Shown piece after piece: positions 38,119 to 46,850 of a stretch of 64,000 nt of DNA. The stretch is from positions 18,887 to 82,886 of the forward strand of contig NZ_QMKP01000016.1 of assembly GCF_003287955.1 (NCBI RefSeq). The letters run 5' to 3'. The notes under the pieces were generated by a model. It did no database searches. It had not been told where the DNA came from and saw only the letters and a list, made by a program, of their open reading frames with translations. Within the stretch, counting starts at the first letter, position 1; the number at the start of each line of letters is the position of its first letter. Source of the stretch: Arthrobacter sp. AQ5-06. GTDB lineage: Bacteria > Actinomycetota > Actinomycetes > Actinomycetales > Micrococcaceae. A program made the translations under genes and the position numbers.

Positions 38119-40458
38119 ATGACTGAACAGAACACCCCCGCCACTCCGTTCCCGGCCGCCTCCCTCCTCGGCTACCCGCGCATCGGCCGCCGGCGCGAGC
38201 TCAAGAAGGCCGTCGAAGCCTACTGGGCCGGCAAAATCGACGCCGCAGCACTGGACGCCGCCGCCAAGGGCATCCAGCTGACCATTGCCAAGCGCCTGCA
38301 GGAACTGGGCCTCACCGAAGCGGCCGCCGTTCCGGGCACGTTCTCCTACTACGACCAGGTCCTGGACGCCACCGCCCACCTCGGCGCTGTCCCGGCCCGC
38401 TTCGGCAAGCTCCTCAACGCCGAAGGCCAGCTCGACATCGACGGCTACTTCACCCTGGCCCGTGGCACTAAGGACCAGCAGCCGCTGGAAATGACCAAGT
38501 GGTTCGACACGAACTACCACTACCTCGTTCCGGAGATCGGCCCGGAGACCGAGTTCACCCTCGCCTCCAACCGCATCGTTGAGGAATTCGAGTTCGCCCT
38601 GGCCAACGGCATCGAGACCCGCCCGTACATCGTTGGCCCGGTCACTTACCTGCTGCTCTCCAAGGCTTCAGATGAGGCCCCGGCAGGCTTCGCTCCGCTG
38701 TCCCGCCTTGAAGACGTCCTGCCGGTTTACGTGCAGCTGCTCGAGAAGCTCGCCGCCGCAGGCGCCAGCTGGATCCAGCTTGACGAGCCCGCACTGGTTG
38801 TTGACCAGGACACCCCGGCCGCCGAAATCGAAGCAGCCGTTGCCCGCGCTTACGAGGTCCTCTCCGGTGCGGCCAAGCGTCCGCAGATCCTCGTTTCCAC
38901 GCCGTACGGTGCCCTCGATGGCCAGCTGGGTACGCTTGCCGCCACCAACATCGACGCCCTGCACATCGACGCTTTCAAGGGTGCGGTCCCGTCTGCAGCG
39001 GCCCTGGCCGGCCTTGGCAACAAGACCCTGGTTGCCGGCGTCGTTGACGGCCACAACATCTGGCGCAACGACCTCGCCGTGGCTGCCGCAAAGCTGGATG
39101 AACTGAAGGTTGCCGCCGGCCGGATCGCCGTCAGCACCTCCACCTCCACCCAGCACGTCCCGCACGACGTCACCGAAGAAGGCCAACTCTCCGAGGAGCT
39201 GCGCAGCTGGCTCGCGTTCGCCGACCAGAAGGCCGTGGAAGTCAAGACCCTCGCGTCCTACCTGGCCGACCCGGCCTCCGCCACGGCAGCCATCGACGAG
39301 GCATCCGCCGTCATCGCAGCCCGCGCCACCGCCGGAGGCGTTCGCCGCGACGACGTCCGGGCCCGCACCGAAGCCCTGACCGCAGGGGACTTCAGCCGCT
39401 CCGCCTACGCAGTCCGCGAAGCCGCCCAGGAAAAAGCCCTGCACCTCCCGCCGCTGCCCACCACCACCATCGGCTCCTTCCCGCAGACGTCCGAGATCCG
39501 CTCGGCGCGTGCCCGCAACAACAAGGGCGACCTCACCAACGAGCAGTACGAACAGCTCATGAAGGACGAGATCAAGCGCGTTGTGGAGCTGCAGGAAGAG
39601 CTCGGCTACGACGTCCTGGTGCACGGCGAGCCGGAGCGCAACGACATGGTCCAGTACTTCGCCGAGAACCTCGAAGGCTTCGACGTCACGGTCCACGGCT
39701 GGGTCCAGTCCTACGGCTCACGCTGCACCCGTCCGTCAATCCTCTGGGGCGACGTCACCCGCAGCGCCCCCATCACGGTGGCTTGGGCCGAGTACGCCCA
39801 GTCGCTGACCAGCAAGCCCATGAAGGGCATGCTCACCGGTCCGGTCACCATCCTGGCCTGGTCCTTCGTCCGCGATGACCAGCCGCTGGGCGAAACCGCC
39901 AACCAGGTTGGCCTGGCCCTCCGCGACGAAATCGCGGACCTCGAGGCTGCCGGCATCAAGGTCATCCAGGTGGACGAGCCCGCACTGCGCGAACTCCTGC
40001 CGCTGCGCAAGGCCGACCACGCCACCTACCTGAAGTGGTCAGTGGACTCCTTCCGCCTGGCCACCGCCGGTGCAGCCGACGCCACGCAGATCCATACCCA
40101 CCTCTGCTACTCTGAGTTCGGCGTGATCATCGATGCCATCGACGGCCTCGACGCAGACGTCACCTCCATCGAAGCGGCACGCTCCCGCATGGAGGTTGTC
40201 CATGACCTCGAGTCCCACGGCTTCGGCCGCGGCGTTGGTCCGGGCGTCTACGACATCCACTCGCCGCGTGTTCCGGGCGAAGCCGAGGTCACCGAACTCC
40301 TGGCCACCGCAGTCAAGCACGTCCCGTCCCGCCAGCTCTGGGTCAACCCGGACTGCGGCCTGAAGACCCGCGGCTACGCCGAGACCGAAGAGTCCCTGCG
40401 CAACCTGGTCAAGGCCACCAAGACGGTCCGCGCCGGCCTGCTGGAATCCGCCAAGTAA
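38119..40458 (+). CDS. metE: cobalamin-independent methionine synthase
   Basis: A 779-residue enzyme that transfers the methyl group from 5-methyl-THF-triglutamate to homocysteine. The N-terminal half starts LLGYPRIGRRRELKKAVEAY. The catalytic half begins at TTTIGSFPQTSEIR. Zinc ligands lie in IHTHLCYSEFG and WVNPDCGLKTRGYAE. AAGGA precedes the ATG. It is probably co-transcribed with metF. Confidence 0.97.
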   Translation: MTEQNTPATPFPAASLLGYPRIGRRRELKKAVEAYWAGKIDAAALDAAAKGIQLTIAKRLQELGLTEAAAVPGTFSYYDQVLDATAHLGAVPARFGKLLNAEGQLDIDGYFTLARGTKDQQPLEMTKWFDTNYHYLVPEIGPETEFTLASNRIVEEFEFALANGIETRPYIVGPVTYLLLSKASDEAPAGFAPLSRLEDVLPVYVQLLEKLAAAGASWIQLDEPALVVDQDTPAAEIEAAVARAYEVLSGAAKRPQILVSTPYGALDGQLGTLAATNIDALHIDAFKGAVPSAAALAGLGNKTLVAGVVDGHNIWRNDLAVAAAKLDELKVAAGRIAVSTSTSTQHVPHDVTEEGQLSEELRSWLAFADQKAVEVKTLASYLADPASATAAIDEASAVIAARATAGGVRRDDVRARTEALTAGDFSRSAYAVREAAQEKALHLPPLPTTTIGSFPQTSEIRSARARNNKGDLTNEQYEQLMKDEIKRVVELQEELGYDVLVHGEPERNDMVQYFAENLEGFDVTVHGWVQSYGSRCTRPSILWGDVTRSAPITVAWAEYAQSLTSKPMKGMLTGPVTILAWSFVRDDQPLGETANQVGLALRDEIADLEAAGIKVIQVDEPALRELLPLRKADHATYLKWSVDSFRLATAGAADATQIHTHLCYSEFGVIIDAIDGLDADVTSIEAARSRMEVVHDLESHGFGRGVGPGVYDIHSPRVPGEAEVTELLATAVKHVPSRQLWVNPDCGLKTRGYAETEESLRNLVKATKTVRAGLLESAK

Positions 40459-40539
40459 CAACGGTCTGACTAAGAGAGCTCGCAGAGGCTCAAGGGCTAG
40501 TGCGGCCTGACGCGCTGGCTCTTGAGAAGCGAGCGAACG

Positions 40540-40571
40540 GGCGGCCGGTCACCGAAAGGTGACCGGCCGCC
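40540..40571. terminator. bidirectional hairpin between metE and DUF2004 gene
   Basis: GGCGGCCGGTCACC (40540-40553), loop GAAA, and GGTGACCGGCCGCC (40558-40571) form a perfect 14-bp stem between convergent genes. A weaker CTCAAG...CTTGAG hairpin stands before it (about 40490-40525). There is no T-run. Confidence 0.7.
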
Positions 40572-40588
40572 GTCGGGCGTTAACCGCT

Positions 40589-41095
40589 TCAGGACTCCCA
40601 GAGGATTTCGTCGTCCACCACGCCGTCTTCGTCGGCGGCGGCCACCAGCACCTCGTCGGTGAAGTGTGAGCCAAGGGTGAAGTCCATCACGAAGTAGCGC
40701 TCCGGCTGGCCCGGGAAGATGCCCACGTGGCCGAGTTTGAGGGCTTTGAGGAACACGTCGTTGGTGAGCTGGCTCCGGTCCTCTACGCCGAAGACCTTCT
40801 GCAGGTGCTCGTCCTTGAGGGCGCTGCAGTGGAAGTGGAGGTACTCCTGGGGGCTGGTGCCTTCCTGCTCCAGCTCGTCGGCGATCATCTGCCGCACCTC
40901 ATCCACGAGCTCGGGGAGGAACCGCAGACGGTAGTCCACCTTGTGCATCGCTGCTTCGTCAAAGTGGTCGTGTGCGTTGATGTTCAGGTCGAGTTCCAGT
41001 GTTTGGCCCCGCAGCTCATGTCGGGCGGCGATGTTGTGATCACTGCCGTGGTTGAGCTCGATTTCTCCAAAGTGCTGACTCGCTACCCTGTTCAT
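40589..41095 (-). CDS. DUF2004 domain protein
   Basis: A 168-residue acidic soluble protein starting MNRVASQHFGEIELNHGSD, with FHCSALKDEHLQKVFG and ALKLGHVGIFPGQPERYFVM. I recognise it as DUF2004-like, of unknown function. The ATG at 41095 is preferred to upstream in-frame codons because the conserved part begins there, although GAAGGT stands very close to it. Confidence 0.75.
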   Translation of the reverse strand: MNRVASQHFGEIELNHGSDHNIAARHELRGQTLELDLNINAHDHFDEAAMHKVDYRLRFLPELVDEVRQMIADELEQEGTSPQEYLHFHCSALKDEHLQKVFGVEDRSQLTNDVFLKALKLGHVGIFPGQPERYFVMDFTLGSHFTDEVLVAAADEDGVVDDEILWES

Positions 41096-41140
41096 ACCTT
41101 CAACATAGACCCCAAGTGCTGCGCTTTCCAGCATTCCGGG

Positions 41141-42058
41141 CTAATTCCCCGAGGACCCCGCAGCGGCCATCGTTTCGGCGAGCAGGTCCACGAACAGCTG
41201 TACCCGGGCGGTCTTCTTCTCGTTGATGAGCAGGGCAAACACGTTACGAGCCAACCGGATTTCGGGAACGTCAAGCACCACAACACCGGCCGGCCGGTTC
41301 CGCAGCGCCAGCTCGGGCACCAGCGCCGCGCCCAGTCCGGCGGCCGCCATTTCGAGGCTGGCATGGAAATCGTCGCTGTGGGCCACCACCCTGGGATGTA
41401 GGTTGCAGCTGGCAAAGAGACGCTCGATCACCACGGCGTCGGGGCTCCGCGGATGGTGCATGATCCACGGCAGCTTGGACAAGTGGTCCGCCGCCACCTT
41501 GGCGTCCGCGCGGAACCCCCAGCCCGCGGGCAGCACCACGCGGAAGTTGTCATCGCCGATCCACTGCCGGTTAATAGTGTGCGGCCACGCGAGCCCGGAC
41601 TGGCCCACCTGGAAAACGAGCGCCACATCCAGCTCTCCGCCGGTGCGCAGTCCCTGGATGGTCTGGGCCGGCTCGGCCACGGACACTTTGAGGTCGATGC
41701 CCAGGTCTTTCCACGCCGGATTCTTCAGGATGCGCGGGAGGACGTAGGTTGCCAGGCTGGGGAAGATTCCTAGCCGCAGCTCCTGGCTTGTGCTGCTGTG
41801 TGTCTTGGAGGCTGCCGCCATCAGGGCCTCGATGTCCGTCAGGACCTTCGCAGCGTGCCGGGTCATCACCACCGCCGCTTCCGTGGGGACCACGCTGCGG
41901 GCCGAACGCTGGAACAGGACCACGCCCGTCTCGCGTTCCAGGGCTGACATCTGTTGCGAGACCGCCGACGCCGTGTACCCCAGGCGTGCCGCTGCGGCCG
42001 CGAACGAACCCAGTCGGGTAACTTCGAGGAGGGTCTTCAGATGAACGGGATTTACCAA
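41141..42058 (-). CDS. LysR family transcriptional regulator
   Basis: A 305-residue regulator with an N-terminal winged helix-turn-helix (LKTLLEVTRLGSFAAAAARL-GYTASAVSQQMSALE) and a C-terminal effector-binding domain (LRLGIFPSLATYVLPRIL). The TTG start is supported by GAAGGG about 6 nt upstream. It is divergent from the FAD oxidoreductase/DUF1365/CFA operon and probably regulates it through sites in the shared 181-bp gap. The effector is unknown. Confidence 0.92.
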   Translation of the reverse strand: MVNPVHLKTLLEVTRLGSFAAAAARLGYTASAVSQQMSALERETGVVLFQRSARSVVPTEAAVVMTRHAAKVLTDIEALMAAASKTHSSTSQELRLGIFPSLATYVLPRILKNPAWKDLGIDLKVSVAEPAQTIQGLRTGGELDVALVFQVGQSGLAWPHTINRQWIGDDNFRVVLPAGWGFRADAKVAADHLSKLPWIMHHPRSPDAVVIERLFASCNLHPRVVAHSDDFHASLEMAAAGLGAALVPELALRNRPAGVVVLDVPEIRLARNVFALLINEKKTARVQLFVDLLAETMAAAGSSGN

Positions 42059-42136
42059 CGGAGCCCTTCGGTCAGGGCCGCCTCAGCACTGCAATGTGCC
42101 GGGTCTGGAAAGCCCGCTTCATTCTGGCACAAAAGA

Positions 42137-42207
42137 TTTGCTTCAAACTTAGTCATCCACCGATCCCACGGCGACGAACTGCCCCTAGAGAGTTTGCACC
42201 GAGCAAA
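42137..42207. promoter_or_regulatory. candidate LysR binding sites in divergent gap
   Basis: Two related palindromes lie in the gap: TTTGCTTCAAA (42137-42147) and TTTGCACCGAGCAAA (42193-42207). The second has the T-N13-A dyad form and TTTGC/GCAAA arms. Spacing between their starts is 56 nt. They could be recognition and activation sites of the adjacent LysR protein. Confidence 0.4.
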
Positions 42208-42239
42208 TGCACCACGAGTCCGAGCAGGGGAGCAGAACA

Positions 42240-43622
42240 GTGTCTTTGGCAGGGAACCCGAGTGGCAGGCCGCAGGGACGGCGCATCGCCGTCGTGGGCA
42301 GCGGAGTGGCCGGCCTGACGGCCGCGTATGTCCTGAACCGGCACGACAACGTCACCCTCTTCGAGGCGGACAGCAGGCTGGGCGGCCACGCCCACACCCA
42401 CAATGTCGCGCAGCCGGATGGATCCACCCTCGGCATCGATACCGGCTTCATCGTCCACAACGAGCGGACCTATCCCACCCTGCTGCGCCTGTTCGCCGAG
42501 CTGGGCGTGGAGACGCAGGACTCGGAAATGAGCATGTCGGTTCGCTGTGACGGCTGCGGCCTGGAGTACGCCGGGGCCCGTGGGGGCGGTCGCGGGATCA
42601 TCGCCCGGCCGTCCAGCCTGCTGCGCGGACGCTACCTGCTGATGCTGCTGGAGGTCATGCGGTTCTACCGCAGGGCCCGGGCGCTGATTGAGGCAGCTCC
42701 AGCGTCCGACGCCGGCCCTGGTGCGGGCGGAGCGGAGCTCACCCTCGGTGAATTCCTGGCAAAGGAACGCTTCAGCCACTACTTCATCTCCCATTTCATG
42801 ACGCCGGTGGTCAGCGCGGTCTGGTCTTGCGATCCCACCACGGCGCTGTCCTATCCGGCGCGCTACCTTTTCACGTTCCTGGGCCACCACGGCATGCTGG
42901 GCGTCAAGGGTTCGCCGCAGTGGCGGACGGTCACCGGCGGTTCGGGGAGGTACGTGGAGAAACTCGCCGCGACGCTCCCGGACATCCGGCTCGGTACCCC
43001 CGTCACCGGGATCCGGCGGCACGCCCTGGGCGTGGAAGTGGCCACTGACCAGGGGATTGAAGATTTTGAGGCCGTGGTCATCGCCACGCACCCGGCCCAA
43101 GCCCTGAGCTTCCTCGCGGAAGCCACGCCGGCCGAAAAGGAAGCCCTCGGCCAGATGCCTTACTCCGTCAACCACACCGTTTTCCACCGGGACCCGGCCG
43201 TCCTGCCCGCCGCGGACAATGCCAGGGCGTCCTGGAACTACCGGCTCCCTGGCTGCGAAGCCCGTCCGGACAAGGTACTGGTCAGCTACGACCTCACCCG
43301 GCTGCAGCGCCTGGAGCCCGCCGATGGCCAGCCGTATCTGGTGAGCCTGGGGGAGTCGGGGCTCATCGCGGAGGACCGGGTTCTGCAACGCATGGTCTAT
43401 GAGCACCCCCAATACACCCCCGAATCATTGCGGGCACAGCAGCGCATTGCGGCCCTGAGCGATGAACGCATCGCGTACGCCGGCGCCTACCTCGGCTGGG
43501 GGTTCCATGAGGACGGCGCCCTGGCCGGTGTCCGTGCCGCCGCGAGCCTGGGACGCACCTGGGATACGCCCGCGATTCAGTCGCCCGAGCCGGAACTGCT
43601 CGCAGCCTCGGAGGGCTCATGA
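42240..43622 (+). CDS. FAD-dependent amine-oxidase/desaturase-like oxidoreductase
   Basis: A 460-residue flavoprotein. The dinucleotide loop is IAVVGSGVAGLTAAYVLNRH, followed by the GG doublet motif LFEADSRLGGHAHTH and the substrate segment DTGFIVHNERTYPTL. Related genes stand next to CFA synthases and DUF1365 in many bacteria, where they are linked to branched or furan fatty acid formation. The GTG at 42240 is preferred because GGGGAG lies about 8 nt upstream; an ATG at 42207 would add 11 residues. Confidence 0.88.
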   Translation: MSLAGNPSGRPQGRRIAVVGSGVAGLTAAYVLNRHDNVTLFEADSRLGGHAHTHNVAQPDGSTLGIDTGFIVHNERTYPTLLRLFAELGVETQDSEMSMSVRCDGCGLEYAGARGGGRGIIARPSSLLRGRYLLMLLEVMRFYRRARALIEAAPASDAGPGAGGAELTLGEFLAKERFSHYFISHFMTPVVSAVWSCDPTTALSYPARYLFTFLGHHGMLGVKGSPQWRTVTGGSGRYVEKLAATLPDIRLGTPVTGIRRHALGVEVATDQGIEDFEAVVIATHPAQALSFLAEATPAEKEALGQMPYSVNHTVFHRDPAVLPAADNARASWNYRLPGCEARPDKVLVSYDLTRLQRLEPADGQPYLVSLGESGLIAEDRVLQRMVYEHPQYTPESLRAQQRIAALSDERIAYAGAYLGWGFHEDGALAGVRAAASLGRTWDTPAIQSPEPELLAASEGS

Positions 43623-44350
43623 GCTTAACCGCAGCCATCTACCGCACGTCCATTTCCCACGTGCGCCAGAGCCCGCTGAAGAATGCGTTCACCTACCGGA
43701 GCTACAGCTGGTTTGTGGACGTGGACCGGCTCCCGGTTCTGCCCCGGCTCATGCGGCCGCTGGCTGTCTTCCGGGCTGCCGACCACCTGGGCGATCCCGA
43801 GGCCACCATCCGCAGCAACGTGGAACGGTTCCTGCGGACCCGGGGGATAGAGCCCGACGGCGGGGCCATCCGAATGCTGACCAGCGCCCGGGTTTTCGGC
43901 CACGTCTTCAACCCGCTTACCCTCTTCTGGTGCTATCGGATGTCCGGGGAGCTGCAGTGTGTCATCGCCGAGGTCCACAACACCTACGGCGAACGCCACT
44001 GCTACCTGATGGAGACGGATCCTTCCGGACGGGCCAGTGTGCCCAAGGCCTTCTACGTTTCACCGTTCAATGATGTCCACGGACAGTACCGGATGAAGCT
44101 GCCCGCACCGGAGCAACGGCTCTCCGTCTCGATCGTTCTGGAGCGGGAAGGGCACCGGCCGTTCGCCGCAACCATGGACGGGAACCGGCACCCGGCCACC
44201 ATCAGGAACATCCTGGCAGCGGCCATTGCAGTACCCGCCGCGCCGTTGCTGGTATCAGCGCTGATCCGCATTCAGGGCGTTAAACTCTGGGCAAAACGCC
44301 TGCCCGTCATCAAGAAGCCACATCACCCCTCACAGGAGGCAGTCCAATGA
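43619..44350 (+). CDS. DUF1365 family protein
   Basis: A 243-residue protein with the DUF1365 segments AIYRTSISHVRQSPLKNAF, RMLTSARVFGHVFNPLTLFW and KAFYVSPFNDVHGQY. The function is unproven, but the family co-occurs with FAD oxidoreductase and CFA genes. It overlaps both neighbours by 4 nt, so the three products are made together. Confidence 0.9.
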   Translation: MSLTAAIYRTSISHVRQSPLKNAFTYRSYSWFVDVDRLPVLPRLMRPLAVFRAADHLGDPEATIRSNVERFLRTRGIEPDGGAIRMLTSARVFGHVFNPLTLFWCYRMSGELQCVIAEVHNTYGERHCYLMETDPSGRASVPKAFYVSPFNDVHGQYRMKLPAPEQRLSVSIVLEREGHRPFAATMDGNRHPATIRNILAAAIAVPAAPLLVSALIRIQGVKLWAKRLPVIKKPHHPSQEAVQ

Positions 44351-45720
44351 CCATGACCGATGAGAACGGAACAGCCGCGACTGCGGAGGTTTCTGCCGCG
44401 AAGTCAGCCGCACGGCACCCGGTGACGGGGCGGACTGCTGCCAGGGTACCGGCGTCGCCGGCCACCATTGATCCGGACGTGTGGCCCGGTGTTGCCCACG
44501 CGCCGTCGGGCACTAAAGCGCTGGTGGCAGGCAAGGCCGCCGGCCTGCTGTTCAAAGCGGCGGTGCGCCGGCTGCCCCTGCGCGTTGCCTACCCGGACGG
44601 TTCGGTGCTGGGGACCGGCGGCCTGGACGCGCCGGTGATGACCATGCTCAGGCCGGCAGCGTTCGAAGTGCGGATCGGTGACAACGGCCTGATCGGGCTC
44701 GGCGAGTCCTTTATGGCGGGGGACTGGGACGCATCAGACCTCGCCGGGGTGCTGGAGATCTTCGCCGCGTCCGTGGACACGTTGATCCCCGCACCGCTGC
44801 AGAAGCTGCGGACCCTGTACCTGCCGCGGACGCCGCGGCAGGAACGCAATGAAGAGGACAACACGCGCAGCAACATCTCGCGGCATTACGATCTCTCCAA
44901 CGAGCTCTTCTCCAACTTCCTGGACACCACCATGAGCTACTCCTCGGCGCTTTTCCCGCTGAGCGACGGTGCGCTGGATTCGGTCCCGTGGGACGCGTTG
45001 GCCCAGGCCCAGCAGGCCAAGATCGACAGGCTGCTGGACAAGGCCGGCGTCGGATCCGGCACGCGCCTGCTGGAGATCGGCACCGGCTGGGGTGAACTGG
45101 CCCTCCGGGCAGCAGCCCGGGGTGCCACCGTCTACAGTGTGACGCTCTCCAGTGAGCAGCGGGCGCTGGCGCAGGAACGCATTGCGGCCGCCGGCTACGC
45201 AGACCAGGTGACCGTGGCGCTGCAGGACTACCGGGCCGTGGAGGGCGAGTTCGACGCCGTTGTGTCAGTGGAAATGATCGAGGCGGTTGGTTATGAGTAC
45301 TGGCCCATCTACTTCCAAACCATCGACCGTGTGCTGGCCCCGGGCGGGAAGGTGGCCATCCAGGCCATCACCATGCCGCACGGCCGCATGCTGGCCACAC
45401 GCAACGCGTACACGTGGGTGCACAAGTACATCTTCCCCGGCGGGTTCCTGCCGTCGGTGCGGGCCATCGAAAGCGTGGCCCAGCAGCACACGAGCCTTCG
45501 GGTGCGGGAGCGGATGGGCCTGGGCGATCACTATGCCGCGACCCTCCGCCTCTGGGAGGAACAGTTCATCGCGCGCTCGCAGGAGGTGGGCGAGTTGGGG
45601 TTCGACGCCGTTTTCCAGCGGATGTGGCTGTTCTACCTGTGCTATTCACGGGCGGGTTTCCAGTCCGGCTACCTGGACGTGCAGCAGATTGTCCTGGACC
45701 GCCGGGAGGCTCAGCTGTAG
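44347..45720 (+). CDS. cyclopropane-fatty-acyl-phospholipid synthase family methyltransferase
   Basis: A 457-residue SAM enzyme with a lipid-binding N-terminal part (GLGESFMAGDWDASDLAGVL), HYDLSNELFSNFLDTTMSYS, the SAM loop LLEIGTGWGELALRAA, and EMIEAVGYEYW. AGGAGG lies 7 nt before the ATG. It ends the three-gene operon. It differs from the CFA gene at 22440 (SAM loop DVGCGWGSF), so the two may have different products or conditions. Confidence 0.92.
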   Translation: MTMTDENGTAATAEVSAAKSAARHPVTGRTAARVPASPATIDPDVWPGVAHAPSGTKALVAGKAAGLLFKAAVRRLPLRVAYPDGSVLGTGGLDAPVMTMLRPAAFEVRIGDNGLIGLGESFMAGDWDASDLAGVLEIFAASVDTLIPAPLQKLRTLYLPRTPRQERNEEDNTRSNISRHYDLSNELFSNFLDTTMSYSSALFPLSDGALDSVPWDALAQAQQAKIDRLLDKAGVGSGTRLLEIGTGWGELALRAAARGATVYSVTLSSEQRALAQERIAAAGYADQVTVALQDYRAVEGEFDAVVSVEMIEAVGYEYWPIYFQTIDRVLAPGGKVAIQAITMPHGRMLATRNAYTWVHKYIFPGGFLPSVRAIESVAQQHTSLRVRERMGLGDHYAATLRLWEEQFIARSQEVGELGFDAVFQRMWLFYLCYSRAGFQSGYLDVQQIVLDRREAQL

Positions 45721-45743
45721 CTGGTTAACTTCGTCACGTCGCA

Positions 45744-45775
45744 GGGGTCCTGAAGGTTTCTTCAGGGCCCCTTTT
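45744..45775 (+). terminator. intrinsic terminator after CFA operon
   Basis: GGGGTCCTGAAG (45744-45755), loop GTTT, and CTTCAGGGCCCC (45760-45771) form a 12-bp stem with one wobble pair, followed by TTTT. Confidence 0.85.
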
Positions 45776-45786
45776 GCGTGCCCGGC

Positions 45787-46073
45787 ACTAGATGTAGTAG
45801 TCGGCCCACTAGGCGCGACACGCCGTCCAGCACGCGACACGCGGAGGGTTAATTGTGGCTAAGTACTCCACAGGATGTGGATTTCGTCCTTAAAAATGCC
45901 GGGATTCCGGACATTTTGAGGGCGCTTGCCTGTGGATTAAAAGTGCATTAAATGACATACTTGTAATACATCATCTTGGGGTTCCGAAGAGCCGTCGGCA
46001 CTACATGTAGTATCGATCTACAGCTTGGGCGGGACAAAGACGAGCGAAGATTTCGATAAAGGGGACAGGGACC
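45787..46073 (+). promoter_or_regulatory. nrdHIE upstream region with candidate NrdR boxes
   Basis: Two near-identical 12-mers, ACTAGATGTAGT (45787-45798) and the perfect palindrome ACTACATGTAGT (46000-46011), resemble actinobacterial NrdR boxes, but they are about 213 nt apart rather than the usual 31-32. CGCGACACGC is repeated at 45814 and 45833. TGTGGATTT (45876) and TGTGGATTA (45931) are near-matches to inverted DnaA boxes. TAATAC (45964-45969) is a possible -10. AAGGGGACAGGG before the nrdH ATG is the ribosome site. Confidence 0.5.
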
Positions 46074-46319
46074 ATGACCGTTACGGTTTACACCAAACCT
46101 GCGTGTGTACAGTGCAATGCAACCTACCGTGCGCTGGACAAAAAGGGCATCACCTACCAGAGCGTTGACATCTCACAGGACGCCGATGCCCTCGAGCGTC
46201 TGAAGGCGCTGGGCTACATGCAGGCACCTGTTGTAGTCACGGACCAGGACCACTGGTCAGGCTTCCGCCCGGACAAGATCGAGGAACTGGCGCTGTCTGC
46301 CGTTTCCTCCGTGGCCTAA
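46074..46319 (+). CDS. nrdH: glutaredoxin-like protein NrdH
   Basis: An 81-residue thioredoxin-fold electron donor for class Ib ribonucleotide reductase. The redox motif is CVQC (residues 11-14) in YTKPACVQCNATYRAL. The C-terminal part WSGFRPDKIEEL is typical. It heads the nrdHIE operon. Confidence 0.95.
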   Translation: MTVTVYTKPACVQCNATYRALDKKGITYQSVDISQDADALERLKALGYMQAPVVVTDQDHWSGFRPDKIEELALSAVSSVA

Positions 46320-46376
46320 GGCCCTACACTTTTCGCCAGCCGGCAACTTTCGATACGCACACATGAGGTGACTCCC

Positions 46377-46850
46377 GTGTCAGCACTGGCAGTGGCCAGG
46401 GCCCAGGTGGCCCCGTTGCAGCCTGTCACCACACAGAGCCAGCTCATCTACTTTTCCTCCACCTCCGAGAACACCAGCCGCTTTGTCGCGAAGCTCGGAC
46501 GTGAGCAGGCACGGATCCCGCTCCACGCAAAGGATGCACCCCTTCTCGCCACCCGGCCTTACGTGCTGGTGGTGCCGACCTACGGGGGCACCGGGGGAGA
46601 GGGCTCCGTGCCCAAGCAGGTGATCCGCTTTCTGAACGACCCGCAGAACAGGCAACTGATCCGCGGGGTTATCGGTGCAGGCAACACAAACTTCGGGGAC
46701 AACTACTGCATGGCCGCGGACATCATTGCCGCCAAATGCAAGGTCCCCCGGCTTTACAGATTTGAACTTATGGGCACGCCAGAAGACGTCGCCCGCGTAC
46801 ACAACGGATTGGACACGTTTTGGACACGACTGTCGCAGACACAGAAGTAA
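46377..46850 (+). CDS. nrdI: ribonucleotide reductase flavodoxin NrdI
   Basis: A 157-residue flavodoxin that assembles the dimanganese-tyrosyl radical cofactor of NrdF. Flavin contacts lie in [29 protein letters not shown] and [19 protein letters not shown] is 7 nt before the GTG at 46377; the GTG at 46368 lies inside that site. It overlaps nrdE by 31 nt if nrdE starts at the TTG. Confidence 0.93.
   Translation: MSALAVARAQVAPLQPVTTQSQLIYFSSTSENTSRFVAKLGREQARIPLHAKDAPLLATRPYVLVVPTYGGTGGEGSVPKQVIRFLNDPQNRQLIRGVIGAGNTNFGDNYCMAADIIAAKCKVPRLYRFELMGTPEDVARVHNGLDTFWTRLSQTQK

Noticed and set aside
45876..45939. DnaA boxes controlling nrdHIE
   Set aside because: Both sites have mismatches to the consensus, so they are only mentioned as near-matches and not called as features.
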